From Alistipes sp. (GTDB taxonomy: Bacteria > Bacteroidota > Bacteroidia > Bacteroidales > Rikenellaceae): a stretch of DNA of 29,031 bases. The stretch lies in assembly GCA_019422485.1 (NCBI GenBank), contig JAHZDG010000002.1, positions 10,084 to 39,114 on the forward strand, read 5' to 3'. Every line of letters begins with the position of its first letter. Within the stretch, counting starts at the first letter, position 1. The notes under the pieces are model-generated. The model made no database searches, was not told where the DNA came from, and worked only from the letters and a program-made list of their open reading frames with translations. Both the position numbers and the translations under genes were made by a program. Positions 14,437-23,651 of the stretch are shown here, piece after piece.

Positions 14437-15068
14437 TTTCGCCAAACAGCATTATCGGAGCGTTGGTCTATCGGACGAGACAGGCCCTCGGGAGTGATCA
14501 TCACTTCCTGGAGGCCTTATCGTCCTATTACTATGCTTCCAATTGTTTGGTCGGAGGGAAATTCCTGTTGTGGCATTTCCCGGGGACGCAGCCCGAGATA
14601 TCGTCGGTTCTGTTGAAGTTGGGCCAACACCCAAATGGAGGCCGATTGAAGTTTCCGTCCGTATTGAATTTTCAATCGATACGACAGAACAAAAAGGGGC
14701 TCGATACGACGATTTATTTCAACCTTGCAATCGTTGGGTCTGTTCTGCGGGAATGGACCACACAAACGCGGGAAACCGAGGTTTTTGTCAAGGTTTTGCG
14801 CCCTATATACGAAGAGTTTATGCGACAAGTCGTGTCCTGCGGCTATTTCAGAATCGGATACGGAAACCCATCGCACCAATATTACGAGGTATTTACCACG
14901 GGAGGCAACCAGTCGAAAATCATGGCGATGTATGGCGATCATATCGACGCTATCGAGATTCATGATTTGGAACTGACTCTTGCTTCGAATTTGTGTGATA
15001 GGGATTTTCGCCAGATTGAGCAGGACAATCAGAAAGTAACGGAAAACATCGGTGAAATTTTAAAGTAA
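14433..15068 (+). CDS. Head-tail joining or tail terminator-like protein
   Basis: 211 aa from ATG 14433 (MISPNSIIGALVYRTRQALG); an in-frame ATG at 14391 lies inside the previous gene. It has mixed alpha/beta content with strands FPSVLNFQSIRQNKKGLDTTIYFNLAIVG and a C-terminal half with EVFVKVLRPIYEEFMRQV. Position between connector and tail tube suggests a tail-completion role. No motif that would settle it. Confidence 0.6.
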   Translation: MISPNSIIGALVYRTRQALGSDHHFLEALSSYYYASNCLVGGKFLLWHFPGTQPEISSVLLKLGQHPNGGRLKFPSVLNFQSIRQNKKGLDTTIYFNLAIVGSVLREWTTQTRETEVFVKVLRPIYEEFMRQVVSCGYFRIGYGNPSHQYYEVFTTGGNQSKIMAMYGDHIDAIEIHDLELTLASNLCDRDFRQIEQDNQKVTENIGEILK

Positions 15069-15073
15069 AAATT

Positions 15074-15952
15074 ATGTATAGCGGAATGATTCAAGGCAAT
15101 TGCGCGTCGGAAACCCCGCTGACGGGGATTGGCAATTGTCCGAAACAGGAAGGTAAAGTTGTAGCCTTGCTGATTACCGACAGAAAAGCGATGTATCCCA
15201 TCGAAAAGGATGCGTTTATCTCGGCTCTGGAACAGAATGTTACCGTGGTTGGCCAGATGCGCATTCTCCCGATCAAAAGCGTGGTCAGCACGACGATCAA
15301 CGGCGGGGATATCAATGCCCCGGAAGTTGGTAACTACGGTGGCCCGTCGCCAATTGGCCTGAATGCAAAGAATGTCGCCTATCAGATTGATGCCGGCGAT
15401 TGCTTGTATAAAGAGCTGTCGAAGTTGAACCAGCGCAAAATGCGTGTCTTCCGGGTCGATGACAAAGGATTCGTGTACGGTACCGTTGTCGAACAGGGCG
15501 GCGAGCAGTTTTTTGCCGGGTTCGAAGCCACGTTGTACGCTTCACGTGTAGCGACGGACGGATCTACGGCCTACAATCTTTCGATCACGGCCTACTATAC
15601 GGCCAACAACGAGCAGGAGGAAATCAATATGAATGCTTTCGAAGTTGGGCTGAACAAGATCCCGGATGGCTTGATCGGCGTTCGCCTGAAAAAGGGAACA
15701 GGCACCGGTACGGCAACGGTTGTGACGGTATGCGGCGGTGAGGACGTAACGGCAGACTATGGCGACAAATGGGCGGCCGAATTGTTCCTGAATGAATCCG
15801 GAGAAGCGCCGACCTCTGCGACCTTTGATGCAGGCACGGGATTGATTACGTTCGACCCGGTAGCTTCATATCGCGTGGCCTCGGCCTCGGTTCTTGCCGG
15901 TGCTGACATCGACGGGCTGGAAGGCGTGGACGAGCTTGTAAATCTCACCTAA
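15074..15952 (+). CDS. Probable major tail protein (tail tube) with a C-terminal Ig-like domain
   Basis: 292 aa, 5 nt after the previous stop. It has a central beta-rich tube-like domain (about 20-200) and then a C-terminal segment GTATVVTVCGGEDVTADYGDKW, followed by a T- and S-rich strand pattern (SATFDAGTGLITFDPVASYRVASASVLAG) that resembles a bacterial Ig-like domain attached to tail tubes of siphoviruses. Its place before the small tail genes and the tape measure fits a tail tube protein. The call is from order and fold pattern, not from a diagnostic motif. Confidence 0.6.
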   Translation: MYSGMIQGNCASETPLTGIGNCPKQEGKVVALLITDRKAMYPIEKDAFISALEQNVTVVGQMRILPIKSVVSTTINGGDINAPEVGNYGGPSPIGLNAKNVAYQIDAGDCLYKELSKLNQRKMRVFRVDDKGFVYGTVVEQGGEQFFAGFEATLYASRVATDGSTAYNLSITAYYTANNEQEEINMNAFEVGLNKIPDGLIGVRLKKGTGTGTATVVTVCGGEDVTADYGDKWAAELFLNESGEAPTSATFDAGTGLITFDPVASYRVASASVLAGADIDGLEGVDELVNLT

Positions 15953-15964
15953 AACGAGGTAGCT

Positions 15965-16159
15965 ATGAGAATCAAAATCGGAAACTATTCCATCGCGATG
16001 AACGACAAGAAAGTCGGCAAGATGAGCAAGGAAGAATTCGTGGCGTATGCCAAGAAAACATTCTCCTGGGCCAAAGTCGATCCCGAGGTGCTGGAAAAGA
16101 AGTTTTCAGACGCCTACGATGCGGCTTATGCCAGCAAGGCTAAGAAAAAGAAAGAGTAA
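15965..16159 (+). CDS. Small basic tail-region protein (64 aa)
   Basis: 64 aa, MRIKIGNYSIAMNDKKVGKMSKEEF... ending in a Lys-rich tail (SKAKKKKE). A GAGGTAG element precedes the ATG by a few bases. The protein is helical and basic. No family recognised. A hairpin at 16199-16232 follows and may separate it from the next gene. Confidence 0.65.
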   Translation: MRIKIGNYSIAMNDKKVGKMSKEEFVAYAKKTFSWAKVDPEVLEKKFSDAYDAAYASKAKKKKE

Positions 16160-16198
16160 TCCCACCTCTCAATATTTTTTCATAATCAATCAAGGCCG

Positions 16199-16232
16199 GA
16201 GGGCACGGCAGCTTTCGGGCTATCGTGCCCTC
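16199..16232 (+). other. 9-bp hairpin between tail genes
   Basis: GAGGGCACG (16199-16207) pairs perfectly with CGTGCCCTC (16224-16232). Inside it AGC (16210-16212) can pair with GCT (16219-16221). It ends 5 nt before ATG 16238. Only a weak T-run follows (TGTTATT), so it may be an attenuator, a translation control hairpin or an RNA processing site rather than a full terminator. Confidence 0.5.
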
Positions 16233-16237
16233 TGTTA

Positions 16238-16759
16238 TTGGATATGGTAAGCATTCGTAAAATGATGGAGCGACTGCAGGAGGCGAAATCGAGAATAGAC
16301 AATATCGATTCCGTCATTTCGGAGGTCGTGGAAAAGAATAAGCAAGTGCTTTTGTCTCTGAACAGGGATCAAATGCTTCTCGGCCGTAATTCGGAAGGGG
16401 AACTGTTTACTCCGGACTATCTGAATGACCCGTATTTCAAAACGACGGCCCAGGCGCAAAGTTATGCGTCCATGAAATACAACCTGGAGGGGAAACATAA
16501 GGCGAGAATTGAAAACACACTCAATTATCCGGATAAACCTCGCAATACGCCGAATCTGATCGTTACGGGGCCTTTTCATGATATGATGACGATTTACACG
16601 ATCGCAGACAGCTTTGTGATTGATTCATGGTATATGGACACGTTGGAAATCGAGTCGAAGTACAAATTCAAGGTCTTTGGGTTGGCTCCGCTATCGGTGG
16701 AATACTTCTGGAAAAACTATTTGTTGTTGGCCCTACGGGCGTATTTAGGATTCAAATGA
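16238..16759 (+). CDS. Unknown tail-region protein (possible tail assembly protein)
   Basis: 173 aa from ATG 16238 (a second ATG two codons later, at 16244, is also possible). The N-terminus is a helical segment (MMERLQEAKSRIDNIDSVISEVVEKNKQ), followed by a mixed domain ending in YKFKVFGLAPLSVEYFWKNYLL. Its place between tail tube and tape measure is where tail assembly proteins usually are. I see no slippery frameshift signal joining it to the next gene, which starts 1 nt after its stop. Confidence 0.55.
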   Translation: MDMVSIRKMMERLQEAKSRIDNIDSVISEVVEKNKQVLLSLNRDQMLLGRNSEGELFTPDYLNDPYFKTTAQAQSYASMKYNLEGKHKARIENTLNYPDKPRNTPNLIVTGPFHDMMTIYTIADSFVIDSWYMDTLEIESKYKFKVFGLAPLSVEYFWKNYLLLALRAYLGFK

Positions 16760-16760
16760 T

Positions 16761-16955
16761 ATGGGGTGCGGATGTTTCAAACAAACCGAATCGGAGCTTT
16801 CAAAAACACGGAAGCTGGCCGAGAAGCTATCAAGTAAAGAGAATGTCGATTATGTAATTTATTCTGAGGATGGAAAGATCTACTGTGACCGGAAAAGCTG
16901 CTGGGATAAAGCAGGGCGTCCGGGCGAGTTCAAAGAGCTCGTATGTGCTTTATGA
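16761..16955 (+). CDS. Small Cys-containing tail-region protein (64 aa)
   Basis: 64 aa, MGCGCFKQTESELSKTRKLAEKL, followed by a short strand-rich part (VDYVIYSEDGKIYCDRKSCWDKAGRP). The N-terminal MGCGC could bind metal. It starts 1 nt after the previous stop and its 3' end overlaps the next gene by 11 nt if that gene starts at GTG 16945. No function known. Confidence 0.6.
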   Translation: MGCGCFKQTESELSKTRKLAEKLSSKENVDYVIYSEDGKIYCDRKSCWDKAGRPGEFKELVCAL

Positions 16956-17541
16956 TACGTGCGACAAATGCCCTCTGCGGGTCTATATAGACGTGATTTG
17001 TAGCGATAATCTGTCTGCATTGATTGTTTCGGGGAATGCTCCGGAATCTGCCTTGTTGGAGTGCCGGTCCGACCTGGTTTCCGAATTCAATGAGCTATCA
17101 GGTAACGGGAACAGCTCGGCAATGGTGTCGATGGTTAAAAACATTCAGTTATACCGGGCTCAGATTCTCGGGTTCTCCATTGCGGCTGAGCTGTTGGCCT
17201 TCGGTCGAACCGATGCGGCCTTCGATTTTCTGAATAACAATGGGGTTAGGGTTGGAGGTTTTCCGGAAACCGAACAGGAATGGATGAAGATAGGTCGAAA
17301 GATCGAGTCGAAAATCCGGTTGCTGAAAATCAAGATCAGGGACGAGTCTCGGAGACAACGGGAATTAGTTGATAGAAACAAAGGAGTCCGGGCTACGATC
17401 AAGGATTTCAACGATCAAATGGTTGCTTTGAGTAAACATGTTGGATTCAGGCTTACAAAAGATATTTCGCTGGCTGAATATGCCGGGTATTTGAAAGACT
17501 ACAAAAACGAATTGAACAATGGCAGTAAGAACACAAAATAG
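16945..17541 (+). CDS. Tail-region protein before the tape measure
   Basis: 198 aa if it starts at GTG 16945, which gives a short overlap of 11 nt with the previous gene; an in-frame ATG at 16870 would overlap by 86 nt. The beginning, VLYDTCDKCPLRVYIDVICSDNLSALIVSGNAPESAL, then a helical region with LLAFGRTDAAFDFLNNNGVRVG and a charged helix KIRLLKIKIRDESRRQRELVDR, resembles a frequent Bacteroidales phage protein found directly upstream of the tape measure. It may be a tail assembly chaperone, by position only. Start choice is uncertain. Confidence 0.6.
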   Translation: MLYDTCDKCPLRVYIDVICSDNLSALIVSGNAPESALLECRSDLVSEFNELSGNGNSSAMVSMVKNIQLYRAQILGFSIAAELLAFGRTDAAFDFLNNNGVRVGGFPETEQEWMKIGRKIESKIRLLKIKIRDESRRQRELVDRNKGVRATIKDFNDQMVALSKHVGFRLTKDISLAEYAGYLKDYKNELNNGSKNTK

Positions 17542-20500
17542 CGACCTTGTTCCCAAAGAGGCTTTGCAGGAATTGCAGAACCTGAATACTCAGATGGATG
17601 GGACGATCCAAAAGATGGAAAGCCTGCTGCAGACCGTGTCAAAAACTGCAGAGGGTTTGAGTCAGGTAGGGTTAAGTGCAAAGGTTTTAGCGCAGTTTGA
17701 AAAGGAGTTGCAAAAGACTACTGAACAGACGAACGCCACCAGAGATCAACGAACGGCCATCGAGAAAAAGATGGAGGCCCAATTGAAAAAGATAACGGAT
17801 GCCGAAAGCCAGCAGGGCCGGGAGGTTGCAGCCGTTACGGAGTATCTGAGGCAGCGGAACGCTGAGAACCGGATTTTAGCCAAAGAGACGCTGGCCGCAG
17901 CCAATAGTATTGAGCAGATGCGTATTCGGGTGTCCAAGTTGAAAGCGGAATGGGCCCGAACAGAGATAGGGACCGAAAAATTCAAGCTTCTGGAAAAGGA
18001 GATCGGAGATTTGAATAAAAAGCTGCTCGAAAATGAAGCCCGGATCGGTGTCTATGGACGAAACGTCGGAAATTATGCTTCGGCGTTCAATCCTCTGCAG
18101 TTTCAGGTTCAACAGATCGCCCGTGAATTGCCATCGCTCACAATGAGTGCCCAGCAATTCTTTTTGGCTATCTCAAACAACTTGCCGATGCTGGCCGATG
18201 AATTGGGCCGGGTTAAGCAGGCTAATGCTGCGTTGCGTGCCGACGGTAAAAAGACGGTTCCGGTATGGAAACAATTACTTTCAGGGATCCTGTCTTGGCA
18301 GACGGCGCTGGTGGTAGGAATTACGCTACTGACAGCATACGGAAAGGAGATCAGCGAATGGGTGAAAGGATTGGTTTCGGGGCGCAAATCTGCGTTGTCT
18401 ATGGCCGATGCTATGAGCAAGGTAAATGAGGCAATGGATTACGAAGATTTAGGCCGGCAAACGGCTGATTTCAAAAAGCTGCAAACGGCATGGGTAGCCT
18501 TAGGTAGTGACGTCAAGAAACAGAAACAATTTTTGATCGACAACCGGGAAGAGTTGGACAAAACAGGGATCGCTGTCCGAGGTATCGTCGATGCAGAGAA
18601 TCTGTTTGTCAATAATTCTGAGGCTTATTTGTCGGCGCTCTCCTTGCGTGCTAAAGCTGCTGCGGGGGTTAAATTGGCTTCGGAGGAATATTCTAAGGCG
18701 ATAAAGCTTGAGAGTGAAAATGAAGCTAAACTCAACGAATTGCGAGAAAGAGAAAAATTCCTGATGAGCCAGTCAATGGATTATTACGAAGTGTCTACGG
18801 CCGGAGAAGGTGCTATTATGAAGAGAGAAGAGCTTATTCGTGATGTCCGTCGTGAAATTTCGAATATGACAAAAGAGGTAGAAGCCTATGAAAAAGCAGG
18901 ACAAGCATATATCGATATTTCAGCCAAAATGTCGGAAGAGGAGCGCAAAAGAATCGATAATGCTGGCTTTAAAGAGATAAATAAACAAGCTGAAAAAGAA
19001 GCGGAAAAGCGAGCAAAAGAGGCGGAAAGAATTGCGGAACGTAATGCTAATGCCTTGGCAAAAATTCGCCTTGAAAGCTATAAGGCATCGCTGGAAATCG
19101 CAAAGAACAATCAGGAAGCCCAGGCGGAAGTAAACAAGGCGATCGCATCGGACGAGTCGATGAGTTACGATGTTCGAAAAAGAGCGCTCGATTCCTTTCT
19201 CTCGTACCAAAAACAGGCTGTTCAGATGTCTGCTGATGCCCAGATTGAGGCTTTGATCCAAGAAACCATATCGGCTGAAAACGGTATCAATACCAGGGAG
19301 GAAGCCGAAAAAGAATTAGCCTACCAGATCCAGCTGATCCGTCAGAAAGCCAGTAACGAAACCAGAAGAATAGACAGCGAAGGAGCAAAAACGGCTGTTG
19401 AGATCGAAAAGTCAAGAGCAGACGCTCAGATTCGGGAGATCATGCGAGTGTATCAGGCAAGGGTCAACAATACCGATATTGAAGAATCGAATGAGTTGAG
19501 AGATCTTTCCGGTGCCTATGCCCGTGGCGAAATGAAACAGGAGGAATACGAGGCCCGGAAAACCGAGATCGCCCGGAAGTATGCCAACCAACGGTTTGAC
19601 GATGAAATCTCTATGTTGGAAGAACAAATGAATGCCACAGGCCTTGATCAGGAAGTACGTAACCAGATTTTGGAAAAGATCGGACAGAAGCGAATCGAAT
19701 ACAACAAATGGGTAAACGATCAAATCGTGGCTGACAATGAAAAGACAGGAGATGAGATAAACAAGCAAGAAGACGAAGCGGCAAAAAAAAGAATAGCAAT
19801 ATTTCAGGAGATATTAAGAGCAGCACAAGAAGTAAGTAGTGTTTTGTTTGAATCAAGGCTGAGCCAATTGGAAAATGAAGCAGAAGCCAATCAGCAAAGC
19901 TATGACGAAGAAATCGAACGTATCGAAAACCTTGAAGAAGCTGGAGCTATTTCCTCCGAGCAAGCTGAAGCCAGAAAGAAAGCAGTAAGAGATCGCACAG
20001 AAGCAAAAGAAAAAGAACTGGCAAGAAAACAGGCTCAGATTAAAAAGCAGCAGTCGATTTTCGACATTATTTTGAGCACAGCTGTGGGTATTATCGGAGC
20101 TTGGGCCAATCCTGGATTTCCTGCCGCAATTCCACTTGTTGCTACCATTGCGGCACTTGGTGCTATTCAGTTAGGAACGGTTATGGCAACCCCAATACCT
20201 CAATATGCAGAAGGGACGGAAAATCACCCCGGGGGCCTTGCGGTTGTCGGTGACGGTGGACGATCTGAAATTATTGCGACCCCTCGAGGTGAGTTTTTCA
20301 AAACGCCGGCTTCAAGTACTATTGTAGACCTTCCGGCGCACTCTGTTGTCTATCCGTCAGTCAAAGATGCCATCGAAAACATGCAGGCCCTTCCGATGAT
20401 CGGACGAAACGACGAAACAGGCCGAACGGTGGTTATTAGAACTGAACAGCTCGAGGCCCTTACAGGGCGAGGAAATCACCTGTTGCAGGAGATCATATTC

Positions 20501-20578
20501 AATATGAGAAAAGACCGTGAAATGCAGCGGTATTATTACAAGAAATCAAGAATCGTTCATCCAAAAATACGGAAATGA
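17519..20578 (+). CDS. Tape measure protein
   Basis: 1019 aa, the longest gene of the window. It is dominated by long charged helices, with a predicted membrane-like segment at about 250-275 (LLSGILSWQTALVVGITLLTAYGKE) and another near 847-900 (FDIILSTAVGIIGAWANPGFP, then PLVATIAALGAIQLGTVM). This is the usual tape measure pattern. The sequence NPLQFQVQQIARELPSLTMSAQQFFLAISNNLP is typical of Bacteroidales tape measures. The end GEFFKTPASSTIVDLPAHSVVYPS may be the tail-tip binding part. It overlaps the upstream gene by 23 nt and ends in an ATGA overlap with the next gene. Confidence 0.9.
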   Translation: MAVRTQNSDLVPKEALQELQNLNTQMDGTIQKMESLLQTVSKTAEGLSQVGLSAKVLAQFEKELQKTTEQTNATRDQRTAIEKKMEAQLKKITDAESQQGREVAAVTEYLRQRNAENRILAKETLAAANSIEQMRIRVSKLKAEWARTEIGTEKFKLLEKEIGDLNKKLLENEARIGVYGRNVGNYASAFNPLQFQVQQIARELPSLTMSAQQFFLAISNNLPMLADELGRVKQANAALRADGKKTVPVWKQLLSGILSWQTALVVGITLLTAYGKEISEWVKGLVSGRKSALSMADAMSKVNEAMDYEDLGRQTADFKKLQTAWVALGSDVKKQKQFLIDNREELDKTGIAVRGIVDAENLFVNNSEAYLSALSLRAKAAAGVKLASEEYSKAIKLESENEAKLNELREREKFLMSQSMDYYEVSTAGEGAIMKREELIRDVRREISNMTKEVEAYEKAGQAYIDISAKMSEEERKRIDNAGFKEINKQAEKEAEKRAKEAERIAERNANALAKIRLESYKASLEIAKNNQEAQAEVNKAIASDESMSYDVRKRALDSFLSYQKQAVQMSADAQIEALIQETISAENGINTREEAEKELAYQIQLIRQKASNETRRIDSEGAKTAVEIEKSRADAQIREIMRVYQARVNNTDIEESNELRDLSGAYARGEMKQEEYEARKTEIARKYANQRFDDEISMLEEQMNATGLDQEVRNQILEKIGQKRIEYNKWVNDQIVADNEKTGDEINKQEDEAAKKRIAIFQEILRAAQEVSSVLFESRLSQLENEAEANQQSYDEEIERIENLEEAGAISSEQAEARKKAVRDRTEAKEKELARKQAQIKKQQSIFDIILSTAVGIIGAWANPGFPAAIPLVATIAALGAIQLGTVMATPIPQYAEGTENHPGGLAVVGDGGRSEIIATPRGEFFKTPASSTIVDLPAHSVVYPSVKDAIENMQALPMIGRNDETGRTVVIRTEQLEALTGRGNHLLQEIIFNMRKDREMQRYYYKKSRIVHPKIRK

Positions 20579-22641
20579 TAGTTGGACAGATTGTAAAATT
20601 CACGCTAACGGATACCGATGGCGTAATATTGAAAGCAGGCCAGGAAACGGACGTAACTCCGTATGTGGGTAGCTGGAAAGATTTGGAGGTTGAAATGGAA
20701 CGAGACGATACGTCAGGGGTGATTACAGAGGTCTCGTTGCCCGTCGACTTTCACGAAGATGCAGCAATGGTTCTCGATACCATCTTCAACGCCAAAGAAA
20801 TGAACGGTAAAGCAGTTTTGAAAGTGTATCGGAGGGCCGATTATTCGAATGATTACACCCTGGTAAAGGCGCTTGATCTCGACTTTTCGACCTATAAAAA
20901 GAGCCGTACAGGGGTTGAAATAGAAGGAATCAACAACACGTTGGCATCGTTTCTTTCTTCGGATGGGAGAACTAAATACGATATTCCCGTTCTTGATGTT
21001 ACGGAAACGACAAAATGGTATTACCAGCGTATGCAGATGATGGCGTATTGTCCGTGGACTATTCCAACTTGGGATGGCAGTGAAGAAGATAAGGAATATT
21101 ATACCATTCAATTCGGACACCCTAAGTCTCACAAATCACTTTTTATGTCAGTTGGAGAAGCTGAAATGGTTAAAGGTGGAATGCCTAATATTTTTCAAGA
21201 TCAATCCGTTTCAAATGTAGAGAAAGATGCGGATCAAGATATTTTTAAAACCGATCAATTCTTTTTTCAAGCAAAAGAAACTAACGAAGTTAGAAAATCT
21301 AAGTTGAAAATTGATCTAACATTTCATAGTACTTCTGATAGTTTTAGATATGCATTAGTTACGACAGGAGATAATACAGGTGATGACAGGTCATTTATTA
21401 TCTATGAAAATGAAGGAAGGAAATATGAATGGAGGCCATCATTAGGAGTTGTAAAAATACAAGAAGAAATAACTCTCAATTTTATGCCAAATACACGTTT
21501 TGCATTCATTATAATTCAAGATTTTGAATTTTCAGAGAGTCAGACAATTTGGATATCAGAGATGAATACATTCGAAATATCGTATTGGGATAAAGGACCG
21601 GAGTTATTTTTAGATGTAATTAATCCAGAAACCCTTGCAAACCGGTTGCTTTCAGATATGACAGGATCTGAAACGTTCACTTGCTCGATAGATTGGAAGC
21701 CAACGTCGTATGTGCATCGATTGTGCGCAGCTGAAACGGCTCGAGGATTCAATGAGGCGAAAATCCATACCTCAATGAATGATTTTATCGAGTGGATGCG
21801 GGTCCTCGGTTATGAGTATGGAATCGACGGAAATATACTGCAATTCAAGTCCAGGGATGCAATGTTCGAGAGCGGTACGATTTCCCTTTCGTTGAAAGAA
21901 AACGAGGTGTCAGGTTTGCAGATAACGGCTGATCCTCAATACGCTTTTACGGGTGTTAAAATTGGTTTTGATAAGCAGGATTATGATAGTGTAAACGGGC
22001 GATTCGAGGCTAACGGGACATTTGAATATAATACTGACTACACGTCTCGAGACGAGAATGTTTTGGAATTGATTAGCCCGTATCGAGGTGATTCAATCGG
22101 GTTTGAACTGTTGTGCTGGAATCGTGGAGATAATACTACCGATGATGACTCGGATAACGATGTGTTCTGTGTGGCACTTAAACAATCAGGTTCAAGATAT
22201 GATACCTATTATGATGAATACCTTTTCGATTTGGAGTATACGAAATTCGATTTGTTCGGAGAGGTGTCAGAGGGCCCAAAAATGTTCAATGCGCCATATT
22301 GCCCCGTTTTTTTGGTTTCGGCCAATGCATCATTGATCGGGATCTCTACCAGAAAGTTAAAATTTGCTTCGGTAGATATGAGCAATACGGCCAAAATGAT
22401 TACATCATCAGTATCGTCAGGCTCCATGCCCTTATATAACGATCTGAATATTTCATCACGTATTTTCAAGCCTGTTGCCTATACATTCAACACCGGGAAT
22501 TTCCTCGACTTGCCGGATCGTGAAAACGGACTTGTTGAATTCGTTTACGAGGGTGTTACCTATAAAGGCTATGTCCGGAAATTGACAAAGAACTATGCTG
22601 CTGAGAAAGAAAATGAATGGGAATTATGGGCCGTTCCGTAA
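20575..22641 (+). CDS. Large distal tail protein with an AT-rich central insert
   Basis: 688 aa, starting on the ATGA of the tape measure stop. The N-terminal 150 residues (IVKFTLTDTDGVILKAG, then GVEIEGINNTLASFLSS) and C-terminal 300 residues resemble baseplate or distal tail proteins of Bacteroidales siphoviruses. Residues about 175-348 (nucleotides about 21100-21620) are clearly more AT-rich and richer in F, I, K and N than the flanks. They look like an inserted beta-sandwich such as a carbohydrate-binding module. The terminator at 22665-22687 follows. The role at the tail tip is inferred from order. Confidence 0.65.
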   Translation: MIVGQIVKFTLTDTDGVILKAGQETDVTPYVGSWKDLEVEMERDDTSGVITEVSLPVDFHEDAAMVLDTIFNAKEMNGKAVLKVYRRADYSNDYTLVKALDLDFSTYKKSRTGVEIEGINNTLASFLSSDGRTKYDIPVLDVTETTKWYYQRMQMMAYCPWTIPTWDGSEEDKEYYTIQFGHPKSHKSLFMSVGEAEMVKGGMPNIFQDQSVSNVEKDADQDIFKTDQFFFQAKETNEVRKSKLKIDLTFHSTSDSFRYALVTTGDNTGDDRSFIIYENEGRKYEWRPSLGVVKIQEEITLNFMPNTRFAFIIIQDFEFSESQTIWISEMNTFEISYWDKGPELFLDVINPETLANRLLSDMTGSETFTCSIDWKPTSYVHRLCAAETARGFNEAKIHTSMNDFIEWMRVLGYEYGIDGNILQFKSRDAMFESGTISLSLKENEVSGLQITADPQYAFTGVKIGFDKQDYDSVNGRFEANGTFEYNTDYTSRDENVLELISPYRGDSIGFELLCWNRGDNTTDDDSDNDVFCVALKQSGSRYDTYYDEYLFDLEYTKFDLFGEVSEGPKMFNAPYCPVFLVSANASLIGISTRKLKFASVDMSNTAKMITSSVSSGSMPLYNDLNISSRIFKPVAYTFNTGNFLDLPDRENGLVEFVYEGVTYKGYVRKLTKNYAAEKENEWELWAVP

Positions 22642-22664
22642 TACGTTTCGGCTGAAATCCAGGT

Positions 22665-22687
22665 AAAGGGGCTTCGGCCTCTTTTTT
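22665..22687 (+). terminator. Rho-independent terminator after the distal tail gene
   Basis: AAAGGGGC (22665-22672), TTCG tetraloop (22673-22676) and GCCTCTTT (22677-22684), with one G-U pair, followed by further T residues. It ends the tail operon before the cargo island. Confidence 0.85.
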
Positions 22688-22739
22688 ATTTTCTGAATTT
22701 ATCCTATATTCCATTCTTAATTTTTAAAACCTAAACATC

Positions 22740-23138
22740 ATGGAAGAACTAACTACTATCTTGGGAATTGTAATTCTTATTTTTGGACTCCTTCAAATTA
22801 TACTATTCTTCAAATTATGGGGGATGACAAACGATGTCAATGCAATAATGAAGAAATACATATCTAAACGGGATAATCCATCAGATACTCAATGGGAGAT
22901 CAGAAACGCAATATTAAAGGGAGATAATTTGCGTGCTAAGGAGATTTTAACCGATTTATACATATTTAGATTGAAATTTATATACGAAAATTTTTTGAGA
23001 GATGATATTTTTTGTGGCAAAATTATAATCCTGAATAACGTTTTTGATGGTTATTACAAGCAAATAGGTATGTCGTTACCTGAACAATTTAGTAAAATAA
23101 CAAGTCGTTCAGAAGTGGATTCGATTTTTAAACTTTAG
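22740..23138 (+). CDS. Membrane-anchored unknown protein of the cargo island
   Basis: 132 aa. The N-terminal segment TILGIVILIFGLLQIILFFKLWGM (about 5-28) is a strong membrane helix. The rest is soluble, helical and charged (DTQWEIRNAILKGDNLRAKEIL, then FYENFLRD). The gene is AT-rich compared with the flanking tail genes and sits between two terminators with its own AT-rich leader, so it looks like a moron. A role in superinfection exclusion or host membrane modification is only a guess. Confidence 0.7.
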   Translation: MEELTTILGIVILIFGLLQIILFFKLWGMTNDVNAIMKKYISKRDNPSDTQWEIRNAILKGDNLRAKEILTDLYIFRLKFIYENFLRDDIFCGKIIILNNVFDGYYKQIGMSLPEQFSKITSRSEVDSIFKL

Positions 23139-23171
23139 GTCTAAGTTATATCAGTTGTTCTGTCTCAATTT

Positions 23172-23197
23172 AAAAGCCCGCAATTAAGCGGGCTTTT
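23172..23197. terminator. Bidirectional terminator between the + strand cargo gene and hicB
   Basis: AAAAGCCCGC (23172-23181), loop AATTAA and GCGGGCTTTT (23188-23197): a perfect 10-bp stem with an A-run on one side and a T-run on the other. It serves the rightward gene ending at 23138 and the leftward gene ending at 23217. Confidence 0.9.
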
Positions 23198-23216
23198 CTT
23201 GTTTGATACTAATAAA

Positions 23217-23609
23217 TTACAAAAGATTTATCGAGGATAATTCATTTGCAAGAGACGTGATCCCTTTTTGAATTTTTTCAAGTTGGGTTTTGCGGGGTTT
23301 ATGTACCCCTGCAGCGTAGTGCCATAATTGGCGTTCATTGATCCCAGTTATCCGGCTTAGAGCAGCTTTTGTAAAAATGTTGCTATAATAATTGATAAAA
23401 GTAGCGGCATCGATTTTGAACTTTAATTCAAATTCTCCTTTTAAAACCTCGCAGGGATTTGAGTTGTCTTCCAGGTATAAATCGATGGCTTCTTTCATGT
23501 TTTTTTCAATATCCTTGATGTCGTTTCCAACTGTTATGATAGGAGCCCCTTCGATGTAGGCGCTTAAATTGTTGCCTGCGTGTTCAACGATTACTTCAAC
23601 TGTTTTCAT
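23217..23609 (-). CDS. hicB: HicB-type antitoxin
   Basis: 130 aa on the minus strand, 42 nt downstream of the toxin gene. The N-terminal half has the partial RNase H-like fold of HicB (VEVIVEHAGNNLSAYIEGAPI, then GNDIKDIEKNMKEAIDLYLED). The C-terminal part (AALSRITGINERQLWHYAAGVHKPRKTQLEKIQKG) is a helix-turn-helix of the Xre type that can bind the operator. HicB neutralises HicA and represses the operon. It ends just before the bidirectional terminator. Confidence 0.88.
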   Translation of the reverse strand: MKTVEVIVEHAGNNLSAYIEGAPIITVGNDIKDIEKNMKEAIDLYLEDNSNPCEVLKGEFELKFKIDAATFINYYSNIFTKAALSRITGINERQLWHYAAGVHKPRKTQLEKIQKGITSLANELSSINLL

Positions 23610-23651
23610 GGTCGTTTTGGTTTATGTTGTTGTTTGATGGAGGAGGTAGGG

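Noticed and set aside
16870..16945. ATG 16870 as start of the pre-tape-measure protein
   Set aside because: It would overlap the upstream gene by 86 nt; GTG 16945 fits the YDTC beginning better. Uncertain.
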